From the NCBI GenBank assembly GCA_027025395.1, contig JALVQQ010000206.1:1-32389 (forward strand): a DNA stretch of 32,389 nucleotides. The letters are read 5' to 3'. Position 1 is the stretch's first letter; each line of letters opens with the position of its first letter. This DNA comes from Deltaproteobacteria bacterium. Lineage in GTDB: Bacteria; Desulfobacterota; Dissulfuribacteria; Dissulfuribacterales; QOAL01. Positions 17,108-26,510 of this stretch are shown piece after piece. The position numbers were made by a program, and so were the translations under genes. The notes beneath the pieces were generated by a model that was not told where the DNA came from, did not search any database, and saw only the letters and a program-made list of their open reading frames with translations.

Positions 17108-18292
17108 TTATTTCTGCCTGAATCTCACAAGAAGTTTTTCAAGGGCGGCGACAACATCCGCCTGGTCGCTGTGGGTGAGAAGAGGATAGAGTGGAAGGGA
17201 GAAGAGACGGTCACTGTTCCATTCGGCCGCAGGCAACATTCCCAGGTCAAATCCGTATTTGTCCCTGTAGAATTTCTGGGTGTGCACTGCCGGAAAGTGG
17301 AGTCCGACTCCAATGTTTTCGGCCTGAAGCGCGGCTATGAAAGTGTCCCTGTTTACCTGGAGACTGTCTATGTCGAGCCGTACAATATAAAGATGCCAGG
17401 CGTGTTCATGCGGCCATGCCGGGGGAGAAAGGGGGATTATTTCAGGGAGTCCTTCAAGGAGCCTGTTGTAGTTTTCGGCAAGTTCCCTGCGAATCCTGTT
17501 GAATCTGTCCAGGCGTGCAAGCTGGTGGATGCCAATGGCCGCCTGGATGTCAAGCATGTTGTACTTGTAGCCTGGCTCTTCAACCTCATACTGCGGAATG
17601 CCTCCCTGGGCGTAGCGTTTCCACGCATCCCTGGATATGCCGTGAAATCTCAACCGGCGCATGCGTTTGGCCCACTCCACGTTACGGGTAAGTATTACCC
17701 CGCCCTCTCCGGTGGTGATGTTTTTGATTGGATGGAAGCTGAAGACTGCAGCTTCTGAACCAGAGCCCACAAGGCGTCCCTTGTAGGAGGCGCCAGCGGC
17801 ATGGGCCGCGTCTTCAATGAGGTGAATGTCATGGTTTTTACAGAGTGCTTCAAGAGGGTCAAGGTCTGCTGGAGCCCCGGCGAAATGCACCGGAATAATG
17901 GCGCGGGTTCGGGATGTTATTTTTCTGGAGACCTGTTCCGCATCGATCTGCAGGGTGTCCTTTTCAACGTCTGCAAAAACAGGAACAGCGCCTGCGTGAA
18001 CGATGTTGTTCACTGTTGAGGGCCAGGTGATTGGGGTGGTAATGATTTCGTCGCCGGGCCGCAGGTCAAGGCACTCAAGAGCCAGGTGTAGCCCGGCAGT
18101 AGCAGAGTTTACTGTAATGGCCTCGGCGCCGCCGGCCCAATCTGATAATGCCTCTTCAAATCTTGCAACCTTGGGGCCGGTTGTTATCCAGCCGGAGCGA
18201 AGGCTGTCAACTACCTCATCAATCTCCCTGTCGCTTATGGTGGGCCGTGAAAATGGAAGGAATTCACTTCTGACAGGGGCATTGTTCATCAT
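17108..18292 (-). CDS. arnB: DegT/DnrJ/EryC1/StrS (ArnB-like) PLP aminotransferase
   Basis: FLPFSRPTISDREIDEVVDSLRSGWITTGPKVARFEE, AITVNSATAGLHLAL, HLIEDAAHAAGASYKG, FSFHPIKNITTGEGG, GYKYNMLDIQAAIG. Confidence 0.85.
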   Translation of the reverse strand: MMNNAPVRSEFLPFSRPTISDREIDEVVDSLRSGWITTGPKVARFEEALSDWAGGAEAITVNSATAGLHLALECLDLRPGDEIITTPITWPSTVNNIVHAGAVPVFADVEKDTLQIDAEQVSRKITSRTRAIIPVHFAGAPADLDPLEALCKNHDIHLIEDAAHAAGASYKGRLVGSGSEAAVFSFHPIKNITTGEGGVILTRNVEWAKRMRRLRFHGISRDAWKRYAQGGIPQYEVEEPGYKYNMLDIQAAIGIHQLARLDRFNRIRRELAENYNRLLEGLPEIIPLSPPAWPHEHAWHLYIVRLDIDSLQVNRDTFIAALQAENIGVGLHFPAVHTQKFYRDKYGFDLGMLPAAEWNSDRLFSLPLYPLLTHSDQADVVAALEKLLVRFRQK

Positions 18293-18663
18293 GCGGCACT
18301 CCTGGTTATCAGATAGACTCCGATACAGATTACGATTATTCCAACCCAGCGTATCGGGGTGAGGGCTTCATCAAAAAGGTATCTGCCCGCAACCGCTGTA
18401 ACGATGTAACCGACACTCAAAATGGGATAGGCAAAGCTTACCTCCACTCGGGAAAGCACCATCAACCAGACGACAACACTGACAACATAGCACGCCAGGC
18501 CCGCGATTACAAACGGGTTGAGCGCCACCCTGCAGGTGACCGGAATGATATTTTCCATTGAAAATTGAAAGTACCCTATCTGTATCATGCCCTTTTTGAG
18601 GGCAAGCTGGGCTGCCGCATTTAAAAGCACACCGGCAAGTATAAGTGGAATATATCGGTTCAT
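18289..18663 (-). CDS. small EamA/SMR-type membrane protein (ArnE/ArnF-like)
   Basis: MNRYIPLILAGVLLNAAAQLALKKG...; SRVEVSFAYPILSVGYIVTAVAGRYLFDEALTPIRWVGIIVICIGVYLI. 4-bp overlap with the arnB-like gene. Confidence 0.75.
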   Translation of the reverse strand: MNRYIPLILAGVLLNAAAQLALKKGMIQIGYFQFSMENIIPVTCRVALNPFVIAGLACYVVSVVVWLMVLSRVEVSFAYPILSVGYIVTAVAGRYLFDEALTPIRWVGIIVICIGVYLITRSAA

Positions 18664-18744
18664 GAGGTTTTCTCCGGTCAATCAAGGATATGGCCCGATA
18701 CCGGCTGATTTTGCGCCGCAGTCAGGCGGCACGAAGGCCTCTGT

Positions 18745-19971
18745 CTATAAAGCAAGCATTGCAACCGCGCCCCCGGCCAGCACAACCCACAGAATATCAA
18801 TATGCCTCCGCAATGCGATAAGTGAGGCGCCGCATAAAAAGAACGCCGCAGGCGTCCATTGAACAGACAGGCAGAATCGTATTGTCACTGCGGCAAGCAG
18901 GCCGGTGAACGAGCACATTATTCCCCGCATGACCATTTTGAACAGCCTGTTTTCCCTGATGCAATCAAACCAGGGGGTGACAAGCAGCAGCACCACAAAT
19001 GAGGGGGTAAATATGCAGATTGACGCGACCAGGGCGCCGGCTATTCCGTAGAGAAGGTATCCGACAAAGGTGGCGGTAATTACTATGGGGCCAGGTGTAA
19101 CCTGTCCAAGCGCTATTCCGTCCATGAGTGTTTTTTCATCAAGCAGATGCCTGGCCTGAACTGTTTCATGAAGCATCATGGGCAGTGACGCATATCCGCC
19201 GCCGTAGGCGAAGAAATCGATTTTGAGCATCATGAAACCAAGTTGGAAAAGTGGCCGATGGAAAAAAAAGAGTGCGGCAAGCAGCAGCGCCACTGTTAAT
19301 GAAACAATTATTCCAAACCTCATGGTGGAACGCATGAAGTCAGAGTGGCTGTCTGGCCTGCAATGTATCCCGCTGCTGTTTGCGCCTGAATCACCGATAA
19401 CGTTTCTGTAAAGCACCGGGGCAACAGCGGCGGACACGACGATCACAGTGACCGGACTGCCGTTCAGCACGATAAAGGCGGCTCCGGCCAGAGTGAGCAG
19501 GACATCGTGCCATGATGCCAGGGTCTTTTTGCCAAAGTTCCATGCCGCATTTGCAACAATGGCGATTACTATGACCTGGAGCCCTGCAAAGAGCGAAATT
19601 ATATGGGGCAGCTCTCTTCCCTTGGCATAGAGCACGGAAAGAGCAAGCATGAGTATCATGGCAGGCAGGGAGAAGCCAATATATGCGCCAAGGGAGCCGG
19701 CGGGGCCTGCTGCCCGCAGACCGGCATAGGCTGCGGCCTGCATGGCCGTGGCGCCCGGGATGGTCTGAACAAGGGCCACTCCTGCCCTGAAATCACGGTC
19801 GCTGACCCATTGGTGTTTTTTGACAGCAAGGTCCCGGATATAGGCAACCATGGCCGGGCCCCCAAATGCGGTAAGGCCCAGCCTTAAAAATGCAAGAAAA
19901 AGTTCGGCAACCGAAGGTGTCCTGTTTTGCGCGGATTCCTCGTGCTGGTTCATGTTTTCATCCTGTGACAT
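18745..19971 (-). CDS. chrA: chromate transporter ChrA (long-chain, two-domain)
   Basis: LFLAFLRLGLTAFGGPAMVAYIRDLAV, ALVQTIPGATAMQAAAYAGLR; second half FFAYGGGYASLPMMLHETV, DGIALGQVTPGPIVITATFVGYLL. Confidence 0.9.
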   Translation of the reverse strand: MSQDENMNQHEESAQNRTPSVAELFLAFLRLGLTAFGGPAMVAYIRDLAVKKHQWVSDRDFRAGVALVQTIPGATAMQAAAYAGLRAAGPAGSLGAYIGFSLPAMILMLALSVLYAKGRELPHIISLFAGLQVIVIAIVANAAWNFGKKTLASWHDVLLTLAGAAFIVLNGSPVTVIVVSAAVAPVLYRNVIGDSGANSSGIHCRPDSHSDFMRSTMRFGIIVSLTVALLLAALFFFHRPLFQLGFMMLKIDFFAYGGGYASLPMMLHETVQARHLLDEKTLMDGIALGQVTPGPIVITATFVGYLLYGIAGALVASICIFTPSFVVLLLVTPWFDCIRENRLFKMVMRGIMCSFTGLLAAVTIRFCLSVQWTPAAFFLCGASLIALRRHIDILWVVLAGGAVAMLAL

Positions 19972-19992
19972 GATTTGATCCCGGATATGCGG

Positions 19993-20952
19993 TTATTCCT
20001 CTGAGAAGAGTCCGCCGCCGCACTCTTCAGACCATATTTTGCGTATCTCTTCCACCATGGCCAGGTCTTCCTCCACGGCCCTTCCCCTTACCGTCAGGTA
20101 GCCGCCTATCAGCATTGCATCAGCCCCGGCGTTAAATGCCATGCCCTGGAAATCCTTCAGTATGCTGTCCCTCCCGCCTGCAAGCCTTATGGGTATTGAG
20201 GGCATGAGAATCCTGAATATGGCAATGGTGCGGAGAATCTCCGGGATGGAAATACGTGGGGGGCCTTCAAGTGGCGTCCCCTTTATTGGAACCAGTATAT
20301 TTACAGGAACGGAGTCAACGGCGAGTTCGGCAAGGGTTCTCCCCAATGAAAGCCTCTGCTCCCTGCTCTCTCCAAGGCCGATAAGACCGCCTGCGCATAC
20401 CTCAAGCCCTGCTTTCCTTGCAGCCCTTATTGTATTTACCCGCTGGTCGAAGGTATGGGTGGTACAGATAGAAGGGAAAAAATCCCTGCTGGTTTCAAGA
20501 TTGTGGTGGTACCTGGAAAGTCCGGCCTGTTTCAGGATTTCAAGGTGTTCGCATCTTGCGATTCCCAGGGAGGCGCAGACACTTATGCCGGTCTGCTCCC
20601 TTATGGCGGCTATGCGCTCTGCAATCTCTTCCGCCTGTCTCATGCTTTCGATCCCCCGGCCGCTGGTAACCAGACTGAAACGGGTAGCTCCTGTCTTTTG
20701 GGCATTGGATGCCTCCCTGACCAGTTGGTCAACAGGTTTAAGCCCGTATTCAGGTGATCTTGAGGCATGGCGGGCAGACTGCGCGCAGAAGGCACAGTCT
20801 TCAGTGCATTTGCCTGATCTGGCATTTGTTATGGTGCACAGCGAAAAACTGGTATTCCTGTTTACAAGCTTTATCCTCCGTGCAATGCCCATGATATCCG
20901 CCAGGGGCATCAGGGCAAGGCTTTCAATTTCATGCTTTGAAAAGGTTGGCAT
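19993..20952 (-). CDS. bioB: biotin synthase BioB
   Basis: NTSFSLCTITNARSGKCTEDCAFCAQSARH radical-SAM motif, YHHNLETSRDFFPSICTTHTFDQRVNTI, CAGGLIGLGES. Start reassigned to 20952. Confidence 0.95.
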   Translation of the reverse strand: MPTFSKHEIESLALMPLADIMGIARRIKLVNRNTSFSLCTITNARSGKCTEDCAFCAQSARHASRSPEYGLKPVDQLVREASNAQKTGATRFSLVTSGRGIESMRQAEEIAERIAAIREQTGISVCASLGIARCEHLEILKQAGLSRYHHNLETSRDFFPSICTTHTFDQRVNTIRAARKAGLEVCAGGLIGLGESREQRLSLGRTLAELAVDSVPVNILVPIKGTPLEGPPRISIPEILRTIAIFRILMPSIPIRLAGGRDSILKDFQGMAFNAGADAMLIGGYLTVRGRAVEEDLAMVEEIRKIWSEECGGGLFSEE

Positions 20953-20953
20953 G

Positions 20954-22363
20954 TTATGCCTGCCCTTCCATGCTGGCAAGCACTTCTGAAAGGCTTTGCC
21001 TGGTTCTTTCCAGTATATCATCAATCTGTTCCGTGGTTGTGCACAGCGGAGGGAACAGATATATAACGTCACCAAGCGGGCGCAGGATAACGCCTTTGTC
21101 AAGTCCTGCCAGGTAAACCTGCCAGCCGACTCTTCTCGCTGCGGGAAACGGCTCCCTGCTCTCCTTGTCAGCAACAATTTCAAAGGCGGCGGCCATGCCC
21201 GTACCCCTTGTGTCGCCAATGTGCGGAAGGCTTGCCATGCGTTCCTTGCCCTGCTGGAGACAGAGGATTTTTTCCCTGAGATTCCCGATTACATTTTCCC
21301 GCCTGAATACCTCGGCCGAACCCAGCGCGGCGGCGCACCCCAGGGGATTTGCAGTAAAGGTATGACCGTGGAAAAATGTCTTTCCCTCTGAATAGTCAGC
21401 ATAAAATGCCCTGTAGATTTCATCGGTTGTGAGTGTTGCGGCAAGGGGGAGGTAGCCGCCGGTAAGTCCCTTGGAAAGGCAGAGAAAATCCGGAGACACT
21501 GCAGCCTGTTCAAGAGCGAACATGGTGCCGGTCCTTCCAAAGCCAGTGGCAACTTCATCGAATATCAGATGAACTCCGTGACTGCGGCAGAGTGACACCG
21601 CCTCCGAAAGGTATTGCCGGGGATAGACAATAATGCCCCCTGCACCCATCATGAGAGGCTCGAGTATAAAGGCCGCAATGGTGCTTCCTCTTTCCTCCAG
21701 CAGTTTTCTCAGCGGCTCAAGACATTCAAGAGAGCAGTTAAGGGAGGAAAAGGGGCCTTCATCCGGGGTGTTCCATGATGATTTTTCAGGCTCTGGGCAC
21801 CCGGCAGGGCATCTGTAGCAGTAGGGGGCTGGAATGCGGTAGGAATCAAAGGTAAGTGGCCTGAACGGCCCTTCAAAGGCCGGGACGCCGCCAAGGCTGA
21901 TTGTGCCGATTGTGTCTCCGTGATATCCGCGTTCAAGGGATATGAATTTTTCCCTTCGGGGCTGGTTGTTAATCTTCCAGTACTGGAAGGACATCTTCAG
22001 GGCAACTTCGTTGGCAGTGGAGCCGTTATCGGAAAAGAATACCTTGGAAAGGGAAGGGGGGGTTATGGATACGAGGTATTCCGCAAGTTCCACCGCGGTT
22101 TCATGAGAGGTTGCCGCAAAGTGAACCTGTTCCAGGCGGTCAAGCTGATTCTTGACGCGCTGTTTTATAATGGGATGATTGTGGCCGTGCATTACACACC
22201 ACCATGAGGATATGGTGTCGTAATATCTTCTGCCCTTGGTGTCATAGAGGAAGACCCCGTCTGCCCTGTCCACCATGAGCAGGTCTGTGCTTTCGAAATC
22301 CTTCATCTGGGTGTAGGGATGCCAGATGAACCTACGGTCTTTTTCTTGAAGGTTTGCGCTCAT
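20954..22363 (-). CDS. bioA: adenosylmethionine-8-amino-7-oxononanoate aminotransferase BioA
   Basis: FIWHPYTQMKDF, YYDTISSWWCVMHGHNHP, FSDNGSTANEVALKM, YHGDTIG, LIFDEVATGFGRTGTMFA, LSKGLTGGYLPLAAT, FFHGHTFTANPLGCAAAL. Confidence 0.95.
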   Translation of the reverse strand: MSANLQEKDRRFIWHPYTQMKDFESTDLLMVDRADGVFLYDTKGRRYYDTISSWWCVMHGHNHPIIKQRVKNQLDRLEQVHFAATSHETAVELAEYLVSITPPSLSKVFFSDNGSTANEVALKMSFQYWKINNQPRREKFISLERGYHGDTIGTISLGGVPAFEGPFRPLTFDSYRIPAPYCYRCPAGCPEPEKSSWNTPDEGPFSSLNCSLECLEPLRKLLEERGSTIAAFILEPLMMGAGGIIVYPRQYLSEAVSLCRSHGVHLIFDEVATGFGRTGTMFALEQAAVSPDFLCLSKGLTGGYLPLAATLTTDEIYRAFYADYSEGKTFFHGHTFTANPLGCAAALGSAEVFRRENVIGNLREKILCLQQGKERMASLPHIGDTRGTGMAAAFEIVADKESREPFPAARRVGWQVYLAGLDKGVILRPLGDVIYLFPPLCTTTEQIDDILERTRQSLSEVLASMEGQA

Positions 22364-22433
22364 TTCCTGTTGTTTTTTTCTGTATTGCTCCCTGCCAGCG
22401 AATTGTTCAGGTAATGCGCCGGGGCAAATAAAA

Positions 22434-22464
22434 GGCGGGAGACAACTTCCCAATGTCTCCCGCC
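22434..22464 (-). terminator. Rho-independent terminator after the glutamate synthase operon
   Basis: Minus strand GGCGGGAGACA-TTGGGAAGT-TGTCTCCCGCC-TTTTATTT: 11-bp perfect stem. Confidence 0.85.
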
Positions 22465-22513
22465 TGTAGCTTGCATCTTGCAGGTGTGTGCCTGCATTGA
22501 CAAAGGATATTGT

Positions 22514-24841
22514 TTAATACGGCTGCATTACCCATACACCGCTGGGACAGATGTCGGCGCAGAAGCCGCACGCAATGCACTTGTCATCGTCAGAAGTGTA
22601 GGCAAAGCTGCCTGTTTCTTCAAGTTTGATCCGGCTTATGGCCCCTGTGGGACATATTGTTTCACACAGGTGACAGTCACGGCACGCGCCACAGCTCATG
22701 CAGCGTCTGGCCTGGTCCTCGTCATTGTCACACCTGCAGTTGTCAGGGATAAAGAGCCTGTGAGTCAGCTGCTTGCGGTCTATTGCCTCTTTTTCAAAAG
22801 GATGAAATTTTTCGCCCTTTATGCTGCACATAATGGCATGCGCGGCTGTTTTGCCGCGCCCCAGTGCGTTGGTCGCAAGGCCCGGTTTTTCCACATCGCC
22901 GATGGCAAGCACCTTGGGATCAGATGTCCACCCGGCCTCGTCTGTCTTTATCCATGCGCCGTCTCCAACCCTTTCTACCTCAACTGTCTCAGGCAGGAAG
23001 TCCAGGGCGGGGACATCACCAATGGCCATAATCACGGTCTGGGCAGGATAGAGCTTGTCTGCCGCGTCAACAAGGCCTTCATCCGTGACTTTCCTTGGCT
23101 GAACCGGCCAGACGAACCTTGCTCCAAGCGCTTCGGCGGCCTCTTTCTTTTTGCCCACAGCCGCGGGCTTCCTGGTATCAACAAGAGTAACCTCATTGGC
23201 TCCGAGCCTGAACGCCTCGCAAGCAACGTGACAGGCCATGTTGCCGGCCCCGATAATGACAACCTGCTTGCCAATTTCGGGGGGATTGTCGCTCTTGGCC
23301 GCTTTCAGAAAGTCAAGGGTCCGGATTACCCGTTCATGGCCGGGGAAGGAGATCTTTTTGGGTTCGTGTGCTCCCACTGCAACCACAACGTAATCATGCT
23401 CATCCTGAAGTTCACTGAATTTCTGCCTGGTTATCAGGGTGTTGAAATGGACATGGATGTTTCCTGTATGAAGGAACCGGTCAATTTCAGCCTCCCATAC
23501 GGCAAGCGGCAGCCTTTCCCTCGGAATGATCTGTGCGAGCTTCCCGCCAAGCTTGTCATCCTTTTCAAAAATATGGGCCTCAACACCTTCCCTGGCAAGC
23601 TGCCAGGCCGCATTCATGCCAGCCGGGCCTCCCCCTATGACGGCTACCTTCCTGCCTATCGGTTCAGGAACCTTTGGCGGCGGGACATCCTTGCTGTGCT
23701 GTCCCAGAAGCGATATGTCAATGTTGTCGTCCGTAACGTCGCTGGAGCAGTTCTGCATGCAGAGGTTGGGGCAGATCTGCCCGCATACCGAGGCTGGAAG
23801 CGGGGTGTACTCCAGGATCATTTCATAGGCTTCCCTGGTTTTGCCGTCCCTGAGCAGTCTAAGCCGTTCCACAGTGGGGATATGGACCGGGCAGTGGTAT
23901 TCACAGGACGCCGCATTTTCCTTGTTGGCCCAGAATGGACGCCGCCTGCGCAGTTCGCCGGTTTCAATGAGGCCGATGGGAGAACGGTCCAGCCCGGGAG
24001 CCAGGTCGCGGAGCGGATCACCGCCAAACTCCTTGTCCCAGACCCGCCTCCGGAATTCATCCATGGGCATGTCTCCGGAGAATAGCAGCGCCACCTCCCT
24101 CGGGGGAATTGCGACAAGCATCTTCCACTGACTGCGGTCCGAAAGTTCTTCAAGCAGATCCATGCGGTTGATATTTTCCAGGTATGCAGGAAGCCTTTCA
24201 ACAAGCCACTGCCACTGTTCATCGTCCGGGAGTACTGCCCTGACATTGGTGCGGGAGTAGGTCTGGTCGGTCTTTCCGCGATAGTAGATCCAACCGCCCA
24301 CCATTCCCACACAGGGTCTGTAACCCAGTACACTGTTTGGTGTCTTGGGCTCCACGCCGCATATTACAGCAATGCCTCCGCAGTTGAATTCGGCAAAGGC
24401 GTCGCCAACAGACCCCAGCACCCAGAGCTCGGGACGTTCATAATCGGGGTTCCATTTTGTCATGGTAAGGCCCCTGGCGCCAATGGAGCCGCCTATCATG
24501 ACCTTGCCCTGGGCCATTGCATTACATACGCCGTTTGTTGCGTCTCCCAGTACCGTAATCTCAGCGCCGATATTGAGATAGCCAACATCATCGGATGCGG
24601 AACCGTGGCATATAATCCTGGTGCCAGGCGTTCCCATGCATCCCAGGCGCTGTCCGCATGGGCCTTTTACATGCACTTCATGGTCGCCGCCCTGCAGGCG
24701 GCCTCCCACGTTGTGCTGTCCATACGTTTCAAGTATCAGTTTGTCGGATTTTGCAGCCGCCTCCTGCACCAGAGCCTCAAAATCCTTTGAGCTGATGCGC
24801 CGGCCCTGGCTGTCAATACCCTTTACGATTACTTCATTCAC
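22514..24841 (-). CDS. glutamate synthase component: GXGXG (GltB C-terminal) domain fused to GltD-like FAD/NAD(P) oxidoreductase plus C-terminal ferredoxin domain
   Basis: N-term GGDHEVHVKGPCGQRLGCMG...GDATNGVCNAMAQGKVMIGGSIGARG (GXGXG-type repeats); middle CPVHIPT, VCGQICPNLCMQNCSS, KVAVIGGGPAGMNAAWQLA; C-term CRDCHLCETICPTGAI and CIACGFCADICPSGV. Confidence 0.9.
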   Translation of the reverse strand: MNEVIVKGIDSQGRRISSKDFEALVQEAAAKSDKLILETYGQHNVGGRLQGGDHEVHVKGPCGQRLGCMGTPGTRIICHGSASDDVGYLNIGAEITVLGDATNGVCNAMAQGKVMIGGSIGARGLTMTKWNPDYERPELWVLGSVGDAFAEFNCGGIAVICGVEPKTPNSVLGYRPCVGMVGGWIYYRGKTDQTYSRTNVRAVLPDDEQWQWLVERLPAYLENINRMDLLEELSDRSQWKMLVAIPPREVALLFSGDMPMDEFRRRVWDKEFGGDPLRDLAPGLDRSPIGLIETGELRRRRPFWANKENAASCEYHCPVHIPTVERLRLLRDGKTREAYEMILEYTPLPASVCGQICPNLCMQNCSSDVTDDNIDISLLGQHSKDVPPPKVPEPIGRKVAVIGGGPAGMNAAWQLAREGVEAHIFEKDDKLGGKLAQIIPRERLPLAVWEAEIDRFLHTGNIHVHFNTLITRQKFSELQDEHDYVVVAVGAHEPKKISFPGHERVIRTLDFLKAAKSDNPPEIGKQVVIIGAGNMACHVACEAFRLGANEVTLVDTRKPAAVGKKKEAAEALGARFVWPVQPRKVTDEGLVDAADKLYPAQTVIMAIGDVPALDFLPETVEVERVGDGAWIKTDEAGWTSDPKVLAIGDVEKPGLATNALGRGKTAAHAIMCSIKGEKFHPFEKEAIDRKQLTHRLFIPDNCRCDNDEDQARRCMSCGACRDCHLCETICPTGAISRIKLEETGSFAYTSDDDKCIACGFCADICPSGVWVMQPY

Positions 24842-24869
24842 TTTATTTGTCTCCGGTCTCTTTCAGGTA

Positions 24870-26510
24870 TTAACAGATATATTTTATCTGAAGCCTGTCC
24901 GCCACGTCCTTGTCTTCAATGCCTATTGCGTCCGACATGCCTATTGGCAGGCTCTGGGAGCGGCCAAGCGGCGCCATGATCTTTTTCATTTCGGTTTTAA
25001 TGGCCTTGAAGGTGTCAACCACGCGCTCAGCCACCTTGTCGGGGTCAAGACGGCGGTACAGCTTGGGGTTCTGGCTGGTTATTCCCTTGGGGCAGATACC
25101 AATGTTGCAGACATTGCATCTGTTGTTTTCATCGCCCAGGCACCCCGCGGCTGCCTGCATGATATACTTGCCCAGATGCACGCCGCTTGCGCCAAGCATG
25201 ATCAGCGCCATGCCGTTCTGTGTGACGTTGCCGTTTTTGCCTACACCGCCCGCAGCGAATATGGGAATTTCATTCTGTTTGCCCTGCGCGCAGAGGTCCA
25301 GGTAACATTCACGCAGGTTCGATGCAATGGGATGACCCATGGCGTCCATGCTTACATTGTAGGCAGCGCCGGTTCCGCCGTCCACTCCATCTATCAGGAG
25401 ACCGGCTGCGTAGGGATTTCTCACTATATTGTTCAGGACCGCCTTGGCGGATGTGGAACCCGAGATTTTCGGATAAACCGGCACCCTGAAATCCCATGCC
25501 ATCGAGAGTGACTGAATCATCTTCATGATAGACTCTTCGATGGAGTAGAGGGTGTGATGAACCGGAGGAGAGGGAAGATCAACTCCTTCAGGCACACCCC
25601 TGAGCCGAGCAATAAGCTCGCTGACCTTGAACCACATCAGGAGGCCACCGTCTCCTGGCTTGGCACCCTGGCCGTATTTGATCTCAATGGCGGCAGGGTC
25701 GCATTTCATGTCGGGGATGGCCCTTATGATCTCGTCCCATCCAAAGTAGCCCGATGCAATCTGGAGAATGATGTACTTCAGAAACTTGCTCTTGAGTATC
25801 CAGGGGGGGCATCCGCCTTCTCCCGATGCCATGACTACCGGAATCCCGAGCACCTCGTTGCAGTAGGCCACGCCCTGGAGAAGGCCAAGCCACATGTTTG
25901 GTGAAAGTGCGCCAAAGGACATGGAGCCTATCACAAAGGGGAAGATTTCCCTGACCGGCGGTATCCACTCTCCGGAAAGCTTGCGTTTTATGTATTCATC
26001 GGGTGGCAGCACCCTTCCCAGCAGGGTATTAAGTTCAAATTCATGCCTGCCTGCATCCAGCGCCGGGTCGGTAAGCATGGAGATACGGTCAAAAAGAATC
26101 CTGTCCAGCAGGTTCGGGCCCGGGACATTTCGTCTGCCCCCGCGTTTCACCGCATTTCCGCCCTTTGTGCTCTGGTAGCGCAGCCTGTCTATTATCGGGT
26201 TGAAGACCGGCCCAATGGCCTGATTCGGGCAGACATAGGCGCACATGCCGCATCCGATACAGCGGTGATCCACGTCGGTTTTCTGCCGGATGCCGACAAA
26301 TATCTTGAAGGTATTGCTACGCTCGGATGCGTTGAGCACCATCTTTGGCATGCGCTTCCTCATGTACTGCAGTTTTATGGCCCCGGTGGGACATACTGCA
26401 GTGCACCTGCCACATAGCATGCACCTGGATTCGTTGTGTTCAACGATCCAGGGCATGTCCTTGATGCTCAGGCTGCCTGGGGTAGAGGGAATGGATCGAA
26501 TTGAGACCAT
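24870..26510 (-). CDS. glutamate synthase FMN/synthase domain with two N-terminal 4Fe-4S motifs
   Basis: CMLCGRCTAVCPTGAI and CIGCGMCAYVCP; IKYGQGAKPGDGGLL, DGVDGGTGAAYNVSMDAMGHP, AAGGVGKNGNV, CNVCNIGICPKGITSQNP. The start may be 26510 or the internal ATG at 26456. Confidence 0.9.
   Translation of the reverse strand: MVSIRSIPSTPGSLSIKDMPWIVEHNESRCMLCGRCTAVCPTGAIKLQYMRKRMPKMVLNASERSNTFKIFVGIRQKTDVDHRCIGCGMCAYVCPNQAIGPVFNPIIDRLRYQSTKGGNAVKRGGRRNVPGPNLLDRILFDRISMLTDPALDAGRHEFELNTLLGRVLPPDEYIKRKLSGEWIPPVREIFPFVIGSMSFGALSPNMWLGLLQGVAYCNEVLGIPVVMASGEGGCPPWILKSKFLKYIILQIASGYFGWDEIIRAIPDMKCDPAAIEIKYGQGAKPGDGGLLMWFKVSELIARLRGVPEGVDLPSPPVHHTLYSIEESIMKMIQSLSMAWDFRVPVYPKISGSTSAKAVLNNIVRNPYAAGLLIDGVDGGTGAAYNVSMDAMGHPIASNLRECYLDLCAQGKQNEIPIFAAGGVGKNGNVTQNGMALIMLGASGVHLGKYIMQAAAGCLGDENNRCNVCNIGICPKGITSQNPKLYRRLDPDKVAERVVDTFKAIKTEMKKIMAPLGRSQSLPIGMSDAIGIEDKDVADRLQIKYIC

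Noticed and set aside
20141-20989. 282-aa plus-strand ORF opposite bioB
   Set aside because: Antisense to a certain bioB; Ser/Arg/Leu-rich shadow translation.
22478-24085. 535-aa plus-strand ORF opposite the GltD-like gene
   Set aside because: Fully antisense to a gene with strong FAD/NAD and Fe-S motifs; composition typical of reverse-complement translation.
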